A stretch of DNA of 64,000 nt, from positions 248,001 to 312,000 of the forward strand of contig DATLCF010000002.1 in assembly GCA_035526505.1 (NCBI GenBank), in the 5' to 3' direction. The translations under genes and the position numbers were made by a program. Under the pieces are notes generated by a model. That model was given only the letters and a program-made list of their open reading frames with translations, made no database searches and was not told the origin of the DNA. Position 1 is the first letter of the stretch; each line of letters begins with the position of its first letter. Positions 51,637 to 60,502 of the stretch are shown one piece after another. Origin of the DNA: DATLCF01 sp035526505. Its GTDB lineage: Bacteria; Patescibacteriota; Saccharimonadia; Saccharimonadales; UBA4665.

Positions 51637-52815
51637 ATGAGCCTAAAATCTGCGCGTGAATTTTTTGGTGATAATTGGCAGCCGCTGACCCTGTATGGGA
51701 TTGTGTTTGCCATGCTGGGTATTTTACTGTTCGTTATGCTGGGTTCGCTACCGGGCGGTTATAGCGCGCACGAGGTGCAATCGTACCAGGCCAGCACCAG
51801 TCTGCAGCACATTGTGCACAACCCGCTTAATGCCCCATACACACTGTTAACGCGCGGCTTACTGCAGCTGCATGACGGCCTGATTACTACGCGCCTAGCC
51901 GCTACACTTATTGGTCTGGGCACGTTGGTGGTGTTTTGCGCACTGCTGCGCCACTGGCACGATATATACACTGCCTTGTTTGGTACATTACTATTTGGCA
52001 CGTCGGCCTGGTTTTTGCATATGGCGCGCGGTGGCACACCGGATGTCTTATTATTTGGCCTGTTCCTGTTAGTAGCTGCGGGCGTATGGTTGCGCGAAAC
52101 CGCCAACCCTATTGCTTTGCTTATCGCGCTACTACTCAGCGCCAGCCTGGTATATGTGCCCGGCATGATATGGCTGATCGGGCTTGGGATTGTGTGGGAG
52201 TGGAAAGCGCTGGACCGCGTGTTTAAAAAACGCCTGTGGTACGTAACCCTGGGCGGCTTTGGTGTAGTTGCGTTGCTAGCACCCTTGGCGTGGAATCTCT
52301 ACCGCACACCGCAACTTGTTAAACCGTGGCTGGGCCTGCCGGCCAGCTGGCCCACGCCCCTGCATTTTTTGCACAATGTTATAGATGTGCCCTTGGCCGT
52401 ATTTGTTCGCGGCCAGACCAACCCCGAAACCTGGCTGGGGCAGCTGCCACTGCTGGATGTATTTGGCATTGCCATGTTCGCCATTGGCGCCTATGTATAT
52501 TACCGGCACTTTGGGCTGCAACGGGTTAAATTGTTCAACGCCATATTACTGGCTGGCACAGTGCTAATTGCCCTGGGCGGCAGCCTTACCCTTACGCTTA
52601 TCGTGCCTTTTATCTATCTTGTGGCCGCGGCCGGCATTAGCTATATGACCGGCCAATGGTTTAAGGTATTCCCGCGCAACCCCATTGCCCAGACCATTGG
52701 CATCGGGCTATTAGTATTGGTTATTGCCGGCAGCGTTACCTATAACATGCGCCAGTATTTTATTGCCTGGCCCCAGGCAAGCGCCACAGGGACGGTGTAC
52801 GTCGAACGGCGTTAG
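51637..52815 (+). CDS. Polytopic membrane protein, GT-C/PMT-like
   Basis: The 392-residue protein has about ten hydrophobic helices. After the first helix, the loop SLPGGYSAHEVQSYQAS resembles the acidic first loop of GT-C glycosyltransferases of the PMT/ArnT type, which transfer sugars from polyprenyl-phosphate donors. The usual Asp-Glu pair is reduced to His-Glu, so activity is uncertain. It ends the polysaccharide operon, 22 bases after the beta-helix gene, and overlaps the convergent gene by four bases. Confidence 0.7.
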   Translation: MSLKSAREFFGDNWQPLTLYGIVFAMLGILLFVMLGSLPGGYSAHEVQSYQASTSLQHIVHNPLNAPYTLLTRGLLQLHDGLITTRLAATLIGLGTLVVFCALLRHWHDIYTALFGTLLFGTSAWFLHMARGGTPDVLLFGLFLLVAAGVWLRETANPIALLIALLLSASLVYVPGMIWLIGLGIVWEWKALDRVFKKRLWYVTLGGFGVVALLAPLAWNLYRTPQLVKPWLGLPASWPTPLHFLHNVIDVPLAVFVRGQTNPETWLGQLPLLDVFGIAMFAIGAYVYYRHFGLQRVKLFNAILLAGTVLIALGGSLTLTLIVPFIYLVAAAGISYMTGQWFKVFPRNPIAQTIGIGLLVLVIAGSVTYNMRQYFIAWPQASATGTVYVERR

Positions 52816-53108
52816 CGGGCAATCACAAAAGGTGGGAGTTGCCGGGAAGCTGCTGTATCAATCAGGCTTGCAGGCAGTTCTACCGGACCCTGGGCCGGCG
52901 ACAATGCATTGCCAGGCAAAATACTTAACGGGCTTGTAAGCGACGGAGTAGCAGCACGGTGCGTATGGTGGCCGGCAAGCCACGTATCTACTGGCGCAGT
53001 AACACCTTCCGCTGCAGCAGCAACTATTGCCACACAGCCCAGGGTAACTCCCACTGCCAGACCAAGCTTATCCGCACGGTCAATCTCGGGTAAACGAATT
53101 GATTTCAT
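52812..53108 (-). CDS. Small membrane or secreted protein
   Basis: The 98-residue product has one hydrophobic segment (LGLAVGVTLGCVAIVAAAAEG, about 15-35) behind a charged start, then a Ser/Pro/Ala-rich tail. It could be an exported or single-pass protein. No family is recognised. It is convergent with the preceding membrane-protein gene. Confidence 0.5.
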   Translation of the reverse strand: MKSIRLPEIDRADKLGLAVGVTLGCVAIVAAAAEGVTAPVDTWLAGHHTHRAATPSLTSPLSILPGNALSPAQGPVELPASLIDTAASRQLPPFVIAR

Positions 53109-53198
53109 AAGTTTGCTATTATAACAACTAATTTTTAAATGTCAACAAGTACCACTTTGTCCAATCTGTTACAATAAAAAGGTAATCAGGAGAATACG

Positions 53199-53492
53199 GT
53201 GAGTAAGTTTGACCAAGCAAAGATGTTACTTAAAGTTAAAAAAATCCAAAAAGAACTGCAAAAACAGGTAATTACAGTCGAAAAGGGCGATGGTGCCGTT
53301 AAAGTGGAAATCACCGGCGAACAAAAAATCAAAAAAGTACATATTGACCCCGAATTTGTCGACCTGGACGACATTGGCCAGCTGGAACACTGGATCGAAG
53401 ACGCCGTTAAGGAAGCAATCCAGGAAAGCCAAAAAGTTGCTGCCGAAAAAATGCAGCCCATGATGGGTGCACTAGGCGACTTAGGCCTTTAA
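53199..53492 (+). CDS. YbaB/EbfC-family nucleoid-associated protein
   Basis: The 97-residue protein has the typical outline: N-terminal helix (KMLLKVKKIQKELQKQ), beta-sheet VEKGDGAVKVEITGEQKIKK, then I.PE and a C-terminal helix ending in MGALGDLGL. It binds DNA as a dimer. GTG 53199 follows AGGAG. As in many bacteria it lies directly upstream of recR. Confidence 0.92.
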   Translation: MSKFDQAKMLLKVKKIQKELQKQVITVEKGDGAVKVEITGEQKIKKVHIDPEFVDLDDIGQLEHWIEDAVKEAIQESQKVAAEKMQPMMGALGDLGL

Positions 53493-53520
53493 TCAAACGC
53501 GGGGGTGACAAGGTAACCAT

Positions 53521-54129
53521 ATGCAAATCCTTCCGCCAGCCCTTACCGATGTTATCGAAGCGCTTGGCAAACTGCCGGGTGTTGGCCCGCGTACTGCCGA
53601 ACGCTATGCATATTATTTGGTGCGCAACGACCCAGCCAAAGCCAAAAAACTGGCTGCAACGCTGCAAGACTTGCACACCGGCATAGGCTATTGCAAAAAA
53701 ACCTTTGCGCTGGTGCGCGCCGGGCAAGAGCTATCCGACCTATACACCGACCCCCGGCGTGACAAAACCGTAATAGCCGTCGTAGCCGAACCTTTCGACA
53801 TAGTAGCGCTGGAAAAAACCAACCAGTTTCACGGTACCTACCACGTGCTGGGCGGCCTGGTTTCGCCCATTGACGGCATTGGGCCAGAGCAGTTGCATGT
53901 GGCCGAGCTTATTGCACGTATCGACGACGATAAGGTGCAAGAAATTATCCTGGCTACCAACGCCAGCGTAGAAGGGGAGTCAACTGCACTATATATTCAA
54001 CAGCAAATCGGCCCCGACCGCAGCGTAAAAGTCACCCGGCTAGCCCGCGGGCTACCCATAGGTGTCGACCTGGAATACGCAGACCAAATAACCCTGGGCC
54101 GCGCCTTGGAGGGCAGGCAGACAATCTAA
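53521..54129 (+). CDS. recR: Recombination protein RecR lacking the zinc finger
   Basis: The 202-residue protein has the helix-hairpin-helix start (LGKLPGVGPRTAERYAYYLV) and the Toprim domain (VIAVVAEPFDIVALEKT, GTYHVLGGLVSPIDGIGPEQL, EIILATNASVEGESTALYI). RecR loads RecA with RecF/RecO. The Cys4 zinc finger between these regions is gone: only Cys at GYCKKTF remains, with RAGQELSDLYTD in the middle. The rest is normal, so it is probably functional. Confidence 0.94.
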   Translation: MQILPPALTDVIEALGKLPGVGPRTAERYAYYLVRNDPAKAKKLAATLQDLHTGIGYCKKTFALVRAGQELSDLYTDPRRDKTVIAVVAEPFDIVALEKTNQFHGTYHVLGGLVSPIDGIGPEQLHVAELIARIDDDKVQEIILATNASVEGESTALYIQQQIGPDRSVKVTRLARGLPIGVDLEYADQITLGRALEGRQTI

Positions 54130-54166
54130 TTGCATTTTGAATGACTTTATTTTAAAATAAGGTCAA

Positions 54167-55147
54167 ATGTTCAAAACCGTACTCCATACAAATAAAAATA
54201 GCAAAAAGGCCGCTGGTACAGCCCTGGCCCTTACCGCTGCCTTGGTTACTGCCAATTGCACACCAAAAGTTGCCGCTTCCAGCACAAGCATGAAGCCTTG
54301 CTACTCCCGACCATTACCGGTCCAAAATTCTTTACGCCAGATTAATTCGCCGCTCAGCGAATTAAATATAGACGAACGGGGACATGTAGCAGGCATGCCA
54401 GACGTACCCCTTGCCAATAGACGAGAAAGGTTATTAACCTCTATCCTAAAGGTCGGTAGCCCGCTCTGGGAGGGCAGCGGTTTTATTGTTGGTAACCTCA
54501 ATAGGCAGTATGCCGTAACTGCCGCGCATGTAGTAGGGAAAAACAGCCCGCACGATCTAGTATTTCAAACTGCCAGCGGTAAAAAAGTACGCGGCAAAGC
54601 AGGATGTTACATTGCCCAAATAGGTAATAGATTGGTGGCCCCCGATACACTGAAGCCAGGCAATCAATATATTGACGTAGCGGTAGTGCGTTTAGAAAAA
54701 CCTGTGGGCACGCCGCTACCTATTGCTCCAAAGCCTGCAGACCATGGGGAGTGGCAATATGCATGTAATTATCAAGACAACCGTCCGGCTAAAAATCCGG
54801 CTATGATAGCCGTTATTACTGGCCAAACACCAGGCATGGCTACTACGTCTCCTGATGCGTATCGGGTCATGTCCGGCCTAGGACCCAATAAAGAGCGTCT
54901 ATTGCCAGGCTCGAGCGGTGGTCTGCTGACTGACGGCCATCAAATAACAGGCATGTCTGTTGCCCTATGGGAAGAGCCTGCTGCTCCTGCAGACTTACTC
55001 GTAACAGATGGCATTGAGGTTACAGGCCAAGCAACAGAGGGAATCCCAGGCGTAAGAGAGCCGGACATATATCCAGGCATTGCCATGCCCCCTTCTGTTA
55101 TTCAAAAAGCCTTTGCCGCAGCGGCTACAATGCCTAACGCAGGTTAA
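54167..55147 (+). CDS. Trypsin-like (S1) serine protease lipoprotein
   Basis: The 326-residue precursor has a signal sequence with lipobox VTANC (Cys31). A chymotrypsin-type catalytic triad follows: His121 in TAAHVVG, Asp170 in YIDVAVVRLE and Ser250 in LPGSSGGLL. It would be tethered outside the membrane. TAAAAT (54153-54158) ends eight bases before the ATG, overlapping the palindrome TTATTTTAAAATAA. It is convergent with a lipoprotein gene one base away. Confidence 0.82.
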   Translation: MFKTVLHTNKNSKKAAGTALALTAALVTANCTPKVAASSTSMKPCYSRPLPVQNSLRQINSPLSELNIDERGHVAGMPDVPLANRRERLLTSILKVGSPLWEGSGFIVGNLNRQYAVTAAHVVGKNSPHDLVFQTASGKKVRGKAGCYIAQIGNRLVAPDTLKPGNQYIDVAVVRLEKPVGTPLPIAPKPADHGEWQYACNYQDNRPAKNPAMIAVITGQTPGMATTSPDAYRVMSGLGPNKERLLPGSSGGLLTDGHQITGMSVALWEEPAAPADLLVTDGIEVTGQATEGIPGVREPDIYPGIAMPPSVIQKAFAAAATMPNAG

Positions 55148-55148
55148 G

Positions 55149-55649
55149 CTATTTAGATTTACGAACGGGAGGACGGCAACTGGCAGTTACGTTGTTGGCA
55201 CTATCTGTCCAATGGCTCAGGTTGCCGGCTTTGGGTTTGCCTGCTATAAGATACCCTTCTTTTTTAGGGCCATATCTTTTTATGACATCCCCTGGTGTAT
55301 ATTTATATGGATTGAGTACGGGGTGTGCAGGCGTTTTAGGTAACGGAGCTTCTTGCGCATGCAAAATATAGCGAACCGCACCTTTGCCCAAACTTTGCCC
55401 GCTGGCTGTATTAAAAGTAAGCTCCGTACCATTACGCGCACTACGCGCCAGTTCGGGCGTAACCTCTACGTTTTCGGGATGATTTACACAATCTATTATT
55501 GATGTAGAGGCAGGAGGAGTATCCCCACCGCATCCTGCAACGCCTACCGTCGCAGCCAAAGCCATTGCCGCTACAGCACGGGTAGTTTTGAAGAATATAT
55601 TTTGCTCGGCCACTGCAGATGGGGAGAAGGCTTGTTCTGGTACTAACAT
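55149..55649 (-). CDS. Putative lipoprotein, paralogue of the one at 28.4 kb
   Basis: The 166-residue precursor has a hydrophobic segment and lipobox VGVAGC (Cys at about 40). The mature part (CGGDTPPASTSIIDC, PYKYTPGDVIKRYG) aligns with the lipoprotein at 28381-28986. The C-terminus is basic (RPPVRKSK). A later in-frame start would shorten the N-terminus before the signal sequence. The function is unknown. Confidence 0.7.
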   Translation of the reverse strand: MLVPEQAFSPSAVAEQNIFFKTTRAVAAMALAATVGVAGCGGDTPPASTSIIDCVNHPENVEVTPELARSARNGTELTFNTASGQSLGKGAVRYILHAQEAPLPKTPAHPVLNPYKYTPGDVIKRYGPKKEGYLIAGKPKAGNLSHWTDSANNVTASCRPPVRKSK

Positions 55650-55772
55650 AATTCAATTTACTCAATTACAATTGTAGTATTCTATATGTTTAATAGATGT
55701 TACACAAGTGTTTCGGAACATATACGTATCTTGGTTTTGGGTGTTGGCCCCTATATCGTTTACAATAGCGGT

Positions 55773-56813
55773 ATGTACCCAGAGACTGAACAGATACAGC
55801 GCATCCTGGCCGAAGCGCAGCGAATCGTTATTATGCAAGCCGACAATCCCGATGGTGACAGCTTGGGCAGCGCCCTGGCACTGGAGCACATTATTGGCGA
55901 CCTAGGCAAGCAGCCGTATTTGTATTGCGGTGCGGACATTCCCAGTTACTTAAGTTACCTGGATGGGTGGGACCGGGTAAACAAAGACCTGCCCAGCCAA
56001 TTTGACGCAGCCATTATTGTCGACACCAGCGCCGACAGTTTGTTCGAAAATTTAGGACGCGGCGGGCAAAAGGGTTGGCTGGCCAATAAACCGGTTATTG
56101 TTATAGACCACCACCCAGGCGAGGCCACTATTCCATTTGCCACAGCTATTTGCAACCAACCGGCCGTAGCCACAGGCGAGATTATTTACGAGCTAGCCAG
56201 GCAGCTGGATTGGCCGCTTAACCTGACGGCCAAAAATATGCTGGCCACGGCCATTATGTCGGACAGCTTGGGCCTGACCACCGAAGCCACTAGCGCGCGC
56301 AGCATACACATTATTGCCGAGCTGGTAGAGGGCGGGGTAGGCATTGCCGCGCTAGAGCACAAACGCCGCGAGCTATCGCGCAAAACGCCCGAACTACTGC
56401 GTTACAAGGGCGAGCTGTTGCAACGTATTGAATATGCGGCTGACAACCGTATTGCCACCATTACCATCCCATGGGAGGAAATCCAAAAATACAGCCCGCT
56501 ATACAACCCGTCCATGCTAGTGATTGACGACATGCGCAACACTACCGGTACCCATCTGGCCATTGCCTTCAAACTGTACAGCGATGGCCATGTAACCGCC
56601 AAACTGCGCGCTAACTACGGCTGGGGAGTAGCTGGCAAGCTGGCCGAGCACATGGGCGGCGGCGGCCACCCGTATGCCAGCGGCTTTAAAGTAGAGCTGA
56701 AAGGCCGCCCGTTTAACGAGATAAAATCGGAGTGTATACAGGTTGCCACCGAGCTACTGGACAACCTTGAACAGGAAAAAAAGCATGAAACTGCACAACA
56801 CGCTGACGCGTAA
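55773..56813 (+). CDS. DHH-DHHA1 phosphoesterase, NrnA-like
   Basis: The 346-residue protein has the DHH motifs: ADNPDGDSLGSALA, AAIIVDTSAD, and VIDHHPGEATIPF. It also has the DHHA1 C-terminal GGGGHPYASGF. This fits a bifunctional oligoribonuclease/pAp phosphatase that finishes RNA decay. ATG 55773 is chosen because TACAAT (55761-55766) ends six bases upstream; the frame opens earlier at 55686. Its 3' end overlaps cysS by 29 bases. Confidence 0.9.
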   Translation: MYPETEQIQRILAEAQRIVIMQADNPDGDSLGSALALEHIIGDLGKQPYLYCGADIPSYLSYLDGWDRVNKDLPSQFDAAIIVDTSADSLFENLGRGGQKGWLANKPVIVIDHHPGEATIPFATAICNQPAVATGEIIYELARQLDWPLNLTAKNMLATAIMSDSLGLTTEATSARSIHIIAELVEGGVGIAALEHKRRELSRKTPELLRYKGELLQRIEYAADNRIATITIPWEEIQKYSPLYNPSMLVIDDMRNTTGTHLAIAFKLYSDGHVTAKLRANYGWGVAGKLAEHMGGGGHPYASGFKVELKGRPFNEIKSECIQVATELLDNLEQEKKHETAQHADA

Positions 56814-58194
56814 CGTAGAAAATATCACACCACTTCGGGATAACATCGCACGTATATATTCGTGCGGCCCTACGGTATACGACCATGCCCATATAGGTAA
56901 CCTAAGTGCCTATATTTTTGCCGACACTTTGCGGCGCAGCCTGCAACTTGCCGGCTATACCACTAAACATGTTATGAACTATACCGACGTTGACGATAAA
57001 ACCATTCGCCGCAGCCATGAGCAGTATCCACACGACGAACCCATGCAGGCACTCAGGAAACTGACCGATCACTACATACAGCTGTTCAATAACGATATGG
57101 ATAGGCTTGGCAATGATATAGCTGCTGTCACGTTCGTACGCGCTACCGACCACATCGGGAGCATGAAAGAGCTAACCCGCAGGCTGTACGAACGCGGCTT
57201 TGCCTATCTTGCTGACGACGGTGTATATTTCTCAATCGAAGCCTATCAAAAAAGTGGCAAAACGTACGGCCAACTCCTGGAGCTTACCCCTCAGAACACC
57301 AGCGAAGCCCGTATCAAAAACGATGAATACGACAAAGACAATATTCACGATTTTGCCCTATGGAAGAAGCAAAAGAGCGGCGAGCCCGCCTGGGATTTCG
57401 AGCTGGACGGGCAGGACATGACGGGCCGACCGGGCTGGCATATCGAATGCTCTGCCATGAGCCGTGACGAGCTGGATCAGCCATTCGATATTCATACGGG
57501 TGGGGTCGACCTTATCTTTCCGCACCACGAAAACGAAATCGCCCAAAGTACTGCCCTTACCATACCGACCATGGCGCAATCCTTTGTCCACAACGAGCAT
57601 ATTTTGGTTGACGGCAAAAAAATGGCTAAATCTGCCCAGAACTTTTACACGCTGCAGGACATCATAGACAAAGGGTTTGATCCCATAGCTTTCCGACTAT
57701 TGGTTCTACAGGCGCACTATCGCAGTCAAGCACATTTTAGTTGGGATAATTTGGAAGCTGCCCAAAATCGCTTGCAAAAATATCGTGCTTTTGCCGATCT
57801 ACTCTGGGAGCTTCCTGATACAGGAAAATCGTCTGATCCAAATCTACTAAACGATGCAAAGAACGATATTATTAGCGCGCTACAAAACGATATAGACACG
57901 CCGCATGCACTGGCTAGATTGAGCGACACTGAAGGGCAGTGGCTACGTGTTTTAAGCTCTGAAAGTAAAGAGACATTTAAACCATTCCTGGAATTTATCG
58001 ATCAGGCCTTGGGACTTAATTTATCTCACACGAAAGATATTACCGATACTCAATACGAGCTAATACACCGACGCGAACAAGCCAGACGTGCCAAAGACTG
58101 GAAACAATCAGACGACTTGCGGAATCAGCTTAAAGAGCAGGGCATCGGCGTGCGTGACGACACGCCCGGTGGTGATGTGTGGTACCGCTTGTAG
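56785..58194 (+). CDS. cysS: Cysteinyl-tRNA synthetase
   Basis: The 469-residue class I synthetase has YSCGPTVYDHAHIGN (the HIGH motif as HIGN with the first zinc Cys), GWHIECSAMS and PHHENEIAQS (remaining zinc ligands) and KMAKS as KMSKS. The C-terminal DALR-like helical region includes RREQARRAKDWKQSDDLR. It charges tRNA-Cys. Zinc ligands are retained here, in contrast to RecR and DnaX. It starts inside the DHH gene after AGGAAAAAAAGC. Confidence 0.96.
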   Translation: MKLHNTLTRNVENITPLRDNIARIYSCGPTVYDHAHIGNLSAYIFADTLRRSLQLAGYTTKHVMNYTDVDDKTIRRSHEQYPHDEPMQALRKLTDHYIQLFNNDMDRLGNDIAAVTFVRATDHIGSMKELTRRLYERGFAYLADDGVYFSIEAYQKSGKTYGQLLELTPQNTSEARIKNDEYDKDNIHDFALWKKQKSGEPAWDFELDGQDMTGRPGWHIECSAMSRDELDQPFDIHTGGVDLIFPHHENEIAQSTALTIPTMAQSFVHNEHILVDGKKMAKSAQNFYTLQDIIDKGFDPIAFRLLVLQAHYRSQAHFSWDNLEAAQNRLQKYRAFADLLWELPDTGKSSDPNLLNDAKNDIISALQNDIDTPHALARLSDTEGQWLRVLSSESKETFKPFLEFIDQALGLNLSHTKDITDTQYELIHRREQARRAKDWKQSDDLRNQLKEQGIGVRDDTPGGDVWYRL

Positions 58195-58200
58195 CGGTAA

Positions 58201-59349
58201 TTATTTGACGTTATCTAGTACTTCTTTGGCGCCAGGATCGTTTTTAGCTGCCATGCGTACGGTTTCGGGCTGCAGAATATGGCGGGTCAGTAAGTAATCC
58301 AACACTGCAATGCGGATGCAGCCGGCAACCGGGATAGCTACCAACCCGCCAAACAGACCGCCAAAGTTAACACCAATAATTACCGAGGCAAAGACTAGCA
58401 GCGGCGACATATTAGTGGTATTGGCCTGCACGCGCGGCTGGATAATGTAGTTTTCAATTTGCTGGTACAAAATGTAATAGGCCAGAATGGCAATGGCCAC
58501 CGGCACCGAATTAAACAATGCCACGGTGGTTACAATAATAGCGCCAATGGTGTGCCCCACCATGGGTATAAGGCCACAAATAAACACAATCACCATCAGG
58601 GCTGCAGGATAGCTAATGCCCAGTACCAACATGGCCGGCAGTAACAAGGTAGCGGCAATGGCCGCCAGGGTGACTTGGCCGTTTACATAGCCCTTGACCA
58701 CCTTGTACATGTCGCGCGCCAGGCGATCGGCACGTTCCTGTTGGTCGTCCGGGATAATGTCGCGGAAAACCTTAAGCCACGCAGGCCCCTCGATAAGCAT
58801 CATAAATGTTAGAGCCAAAATGGTCAGCACCGAAAACACACTGCTGCCTATTTTGCCTGCGGTTGACACAGCCGTGCCACCAGCATGTTTAAGCCGGTCG
58901 TTCAGCTGTTCGGAAAAATCGTTAACCTGATTTTGCAGGTTATACTTGCGAATAAACCTGCCGACAGCGCTATCCTGGCTGCGGGCGTCCTCTACCAGTT
59001 CTGGGGCGGCGCTAATAAAGCTGTTAGTTTGTTTGACTAGCGGTGGCACAATGCTGGCAAAAAAGCCTGCCAACAAAATAATAATTGTTAGAAAAGACAG
59101 GGCAGTGGCCAGGGTGCGGTTACCGCGCCGCTTGCCTGGCAAGTGTTTTGCCAGCCAGTGGACCGGCCCATTCAATGCCAATGCCAAAAAGAACGACGTA
59201 AAGATCAAAACCAGCGCATGTTGCGCGCGCTGCAGGGCGGCCAGCCCGATAATAGAGGCTACAACCAGCAACAATACCCGAATAACGGTACGATTGGTAA
59301 TAGTGATAGTAACCGTGTTGTGTTTTTCTTTGTTGCGCAGGCCAAGCAT
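58201..59349 (-). CDS. AI-2E family transporter (PerM/YdiK-like)
   Basis: The 382-residue membrane protein has about eight helices. It has the family pattern of two N-terminal helices (RVLLLVVASIIGLAALQRA), a soluble segment (about 115-170) and the conserved C-terminal GLIPMVGHTIGAIIVTTVAL followed by IENYIIQPRVQAN. Members export small molecules or ions; substrate unknown. It is convergent with cysS. Confidence 0.87.
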   Translation of the reverse strand: MLGLRNKEKHNTVTITITNRTVIRVLLLVVASIIGLAALQRAQHALVLIFTSFFLALALNGPVHWLAKHLPGKRRGNRTLATALSFLTIIILLAGFFASIVPPLVKQTNSFISAAPELVEDARSQDSAVGRFIRKYNLQNQVNDFSEQLNDRLKHAGGTAVSTAGKIGSSVFSVLTILALTFMMLIEGPAWLKVFRDIIPDDQQERADRLARDMYKVVKGYVNGQVTLAAIAATLLLPAMLVLGISYPAALMVIVFICGLIPMVGHTIGAIIVTTVALFNSVPVAIAILAYYILYQQIENYIIQPRVQANTTNMSPLLVFASVIIGVNFGGLFGGLVAIPVAGCIRIAVLDYLLTRHILQPETVRMAAKNDPGAKEVLDNVK

Positions 59350-59368
59350 AGCTAGACTCCATTATCAC

Positions 59369-60496
59369 CTAAGCGCGGCGCTTATGCAATGCGTCCGCAT
59401 ACACCCCCAACAGTTGTGCACCCACTGTTGGTACATCAAACTGACGTACATAGTGCTGCTGCCAGCTTTGGGCTTCCTCGCGCGCGGTTTTGTCGTGCAA
59501 TAGGGCAGTGAGCCGGACAGCCAATGCTGCTTCGTCCTTAGGATTAAACAGTGCCTCGTCGTGCTCGCCCATAACGCTGGCGTAGCCCGGATTGTTACCG
59601 GCCAGCACTGCGCCGTGGGCAGCAGCCATGGCCTCTAGCAGCACGATGCCAAAGCTTTCACCGCCGGTGCTGGGGTAGATGGCGATATCGGCCGATGCCA
59701 AGTAGCGCGGTTTGTCGGCTTCGGTAACCTTGCCGGTAAACTCCACGATGTCGCCTAATTTTTGCTGGCGCACAAAGTTTTTTAGTTCGCCATCCAGTGG
59801 CCCGCCGCCGCAGATCACTACCTTAAAGGGGTCTTTGCGCTCCATACGCGCAATAGCGTGCAGCAAATGGCCCGCACCCTTGCGCGGCACCAGCCGGCCC
59901 AAAAACACAATAGTCGGTACATTGTATGCGGCAAATGGTTTGGCGTTAAAAAACGGCGTCAGATCGGCCGTATTGGGCACCACCTGGCTGTCGATGCCAA
60001 AGCTACTTTTGGCAAAGTCGGCAGCGGCAGCGGATACACTCATTATCTGGTCGAATCGCTTCAGCGAACCATGCAGCACACGCCCGAGCAGCTGCGTACC
60101 CAGGCCAGCCAGACTGGAATTAGGCAAAATATGGAAGGTACCCACCACCGCCGTTTTGGGGCCTGCGGCACCAATAATTCGGCCGGCCAGAAAGGGGCTG
60201 TAGGGCATTTGCACATGCAACACATCAAACTGTTCGCGCGCTAATAGCTGGCGAATAGCCTGTTTGTTAGCAGGCATGGGCATGGACATTCGGTTGCCGT
60301 TGAATCGCACATTCATATTGCGGCTCAGCGAATGCACGTTGGGTATGTCGGTACGTGTGGTTTGGCCCACCAAATAGTGCACATCGTGGCCCATAGCCGC
60401 CAGCCATTTCCCCATTGTAAGTACATATTGCTGTACGCCGTCGGTTGAATCGAGCGAATCATCCAGCACCAGGCCAATTTTATACGTCAAACCCAT
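59369..60496 (-). CDS. GT4 glycosyltransferase (PimB/PimA-like)
   Basis: The 375-residue GT-B enzyme has an N-terminal DDSLDSTDGVQQYVLTMG, nucleotide-sugar site VFLGRLVPRKGAGHLLHA, and YPSTGGESFGIVLLEAMAA with the E-x7-E type motif. Such enzymes mannosylate lipid acceptors or build surface glycolipids. It is six bases after the paralogous GT4 gene on the same strand, so the two act together. Confidence 0.87.
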   Translation of the reverse strand: MGLTYKIGLVLDDSLDSTDGVQQYVLTMGKWLAAMGHDVHYLVGQTTRTDIPNVHSLSRNMNVRFNGNRMSMPMPANKQAIRQLLAREQFDVLHVQMPYSPFLAGRIIGAAGPKTAVVGTFHILPNSSLAGLGTQLLGRVLHGSLKRFDQIMSVSAAAADFAKSSFGIDSQVVPNTADLTPFFNAKPFAAYNVPTIVFLGRLVPRKGAGHLLHAIARMERKDPFKVVICGGGPLDGELKNFVRQQKLGDIVEFTGKVTEADKPRYLASADIAIYPSTGGESFGIVLLEAMAAAHGAVLAGNNPGYASVMGEHDEALFNPKDEAALAVRLTALLHDKTAREEAQSWQQHYVRQFDVPTVGAQLLGVYADALHKRRA

Positions 60497-60502
60497 TGGT
60501 GC

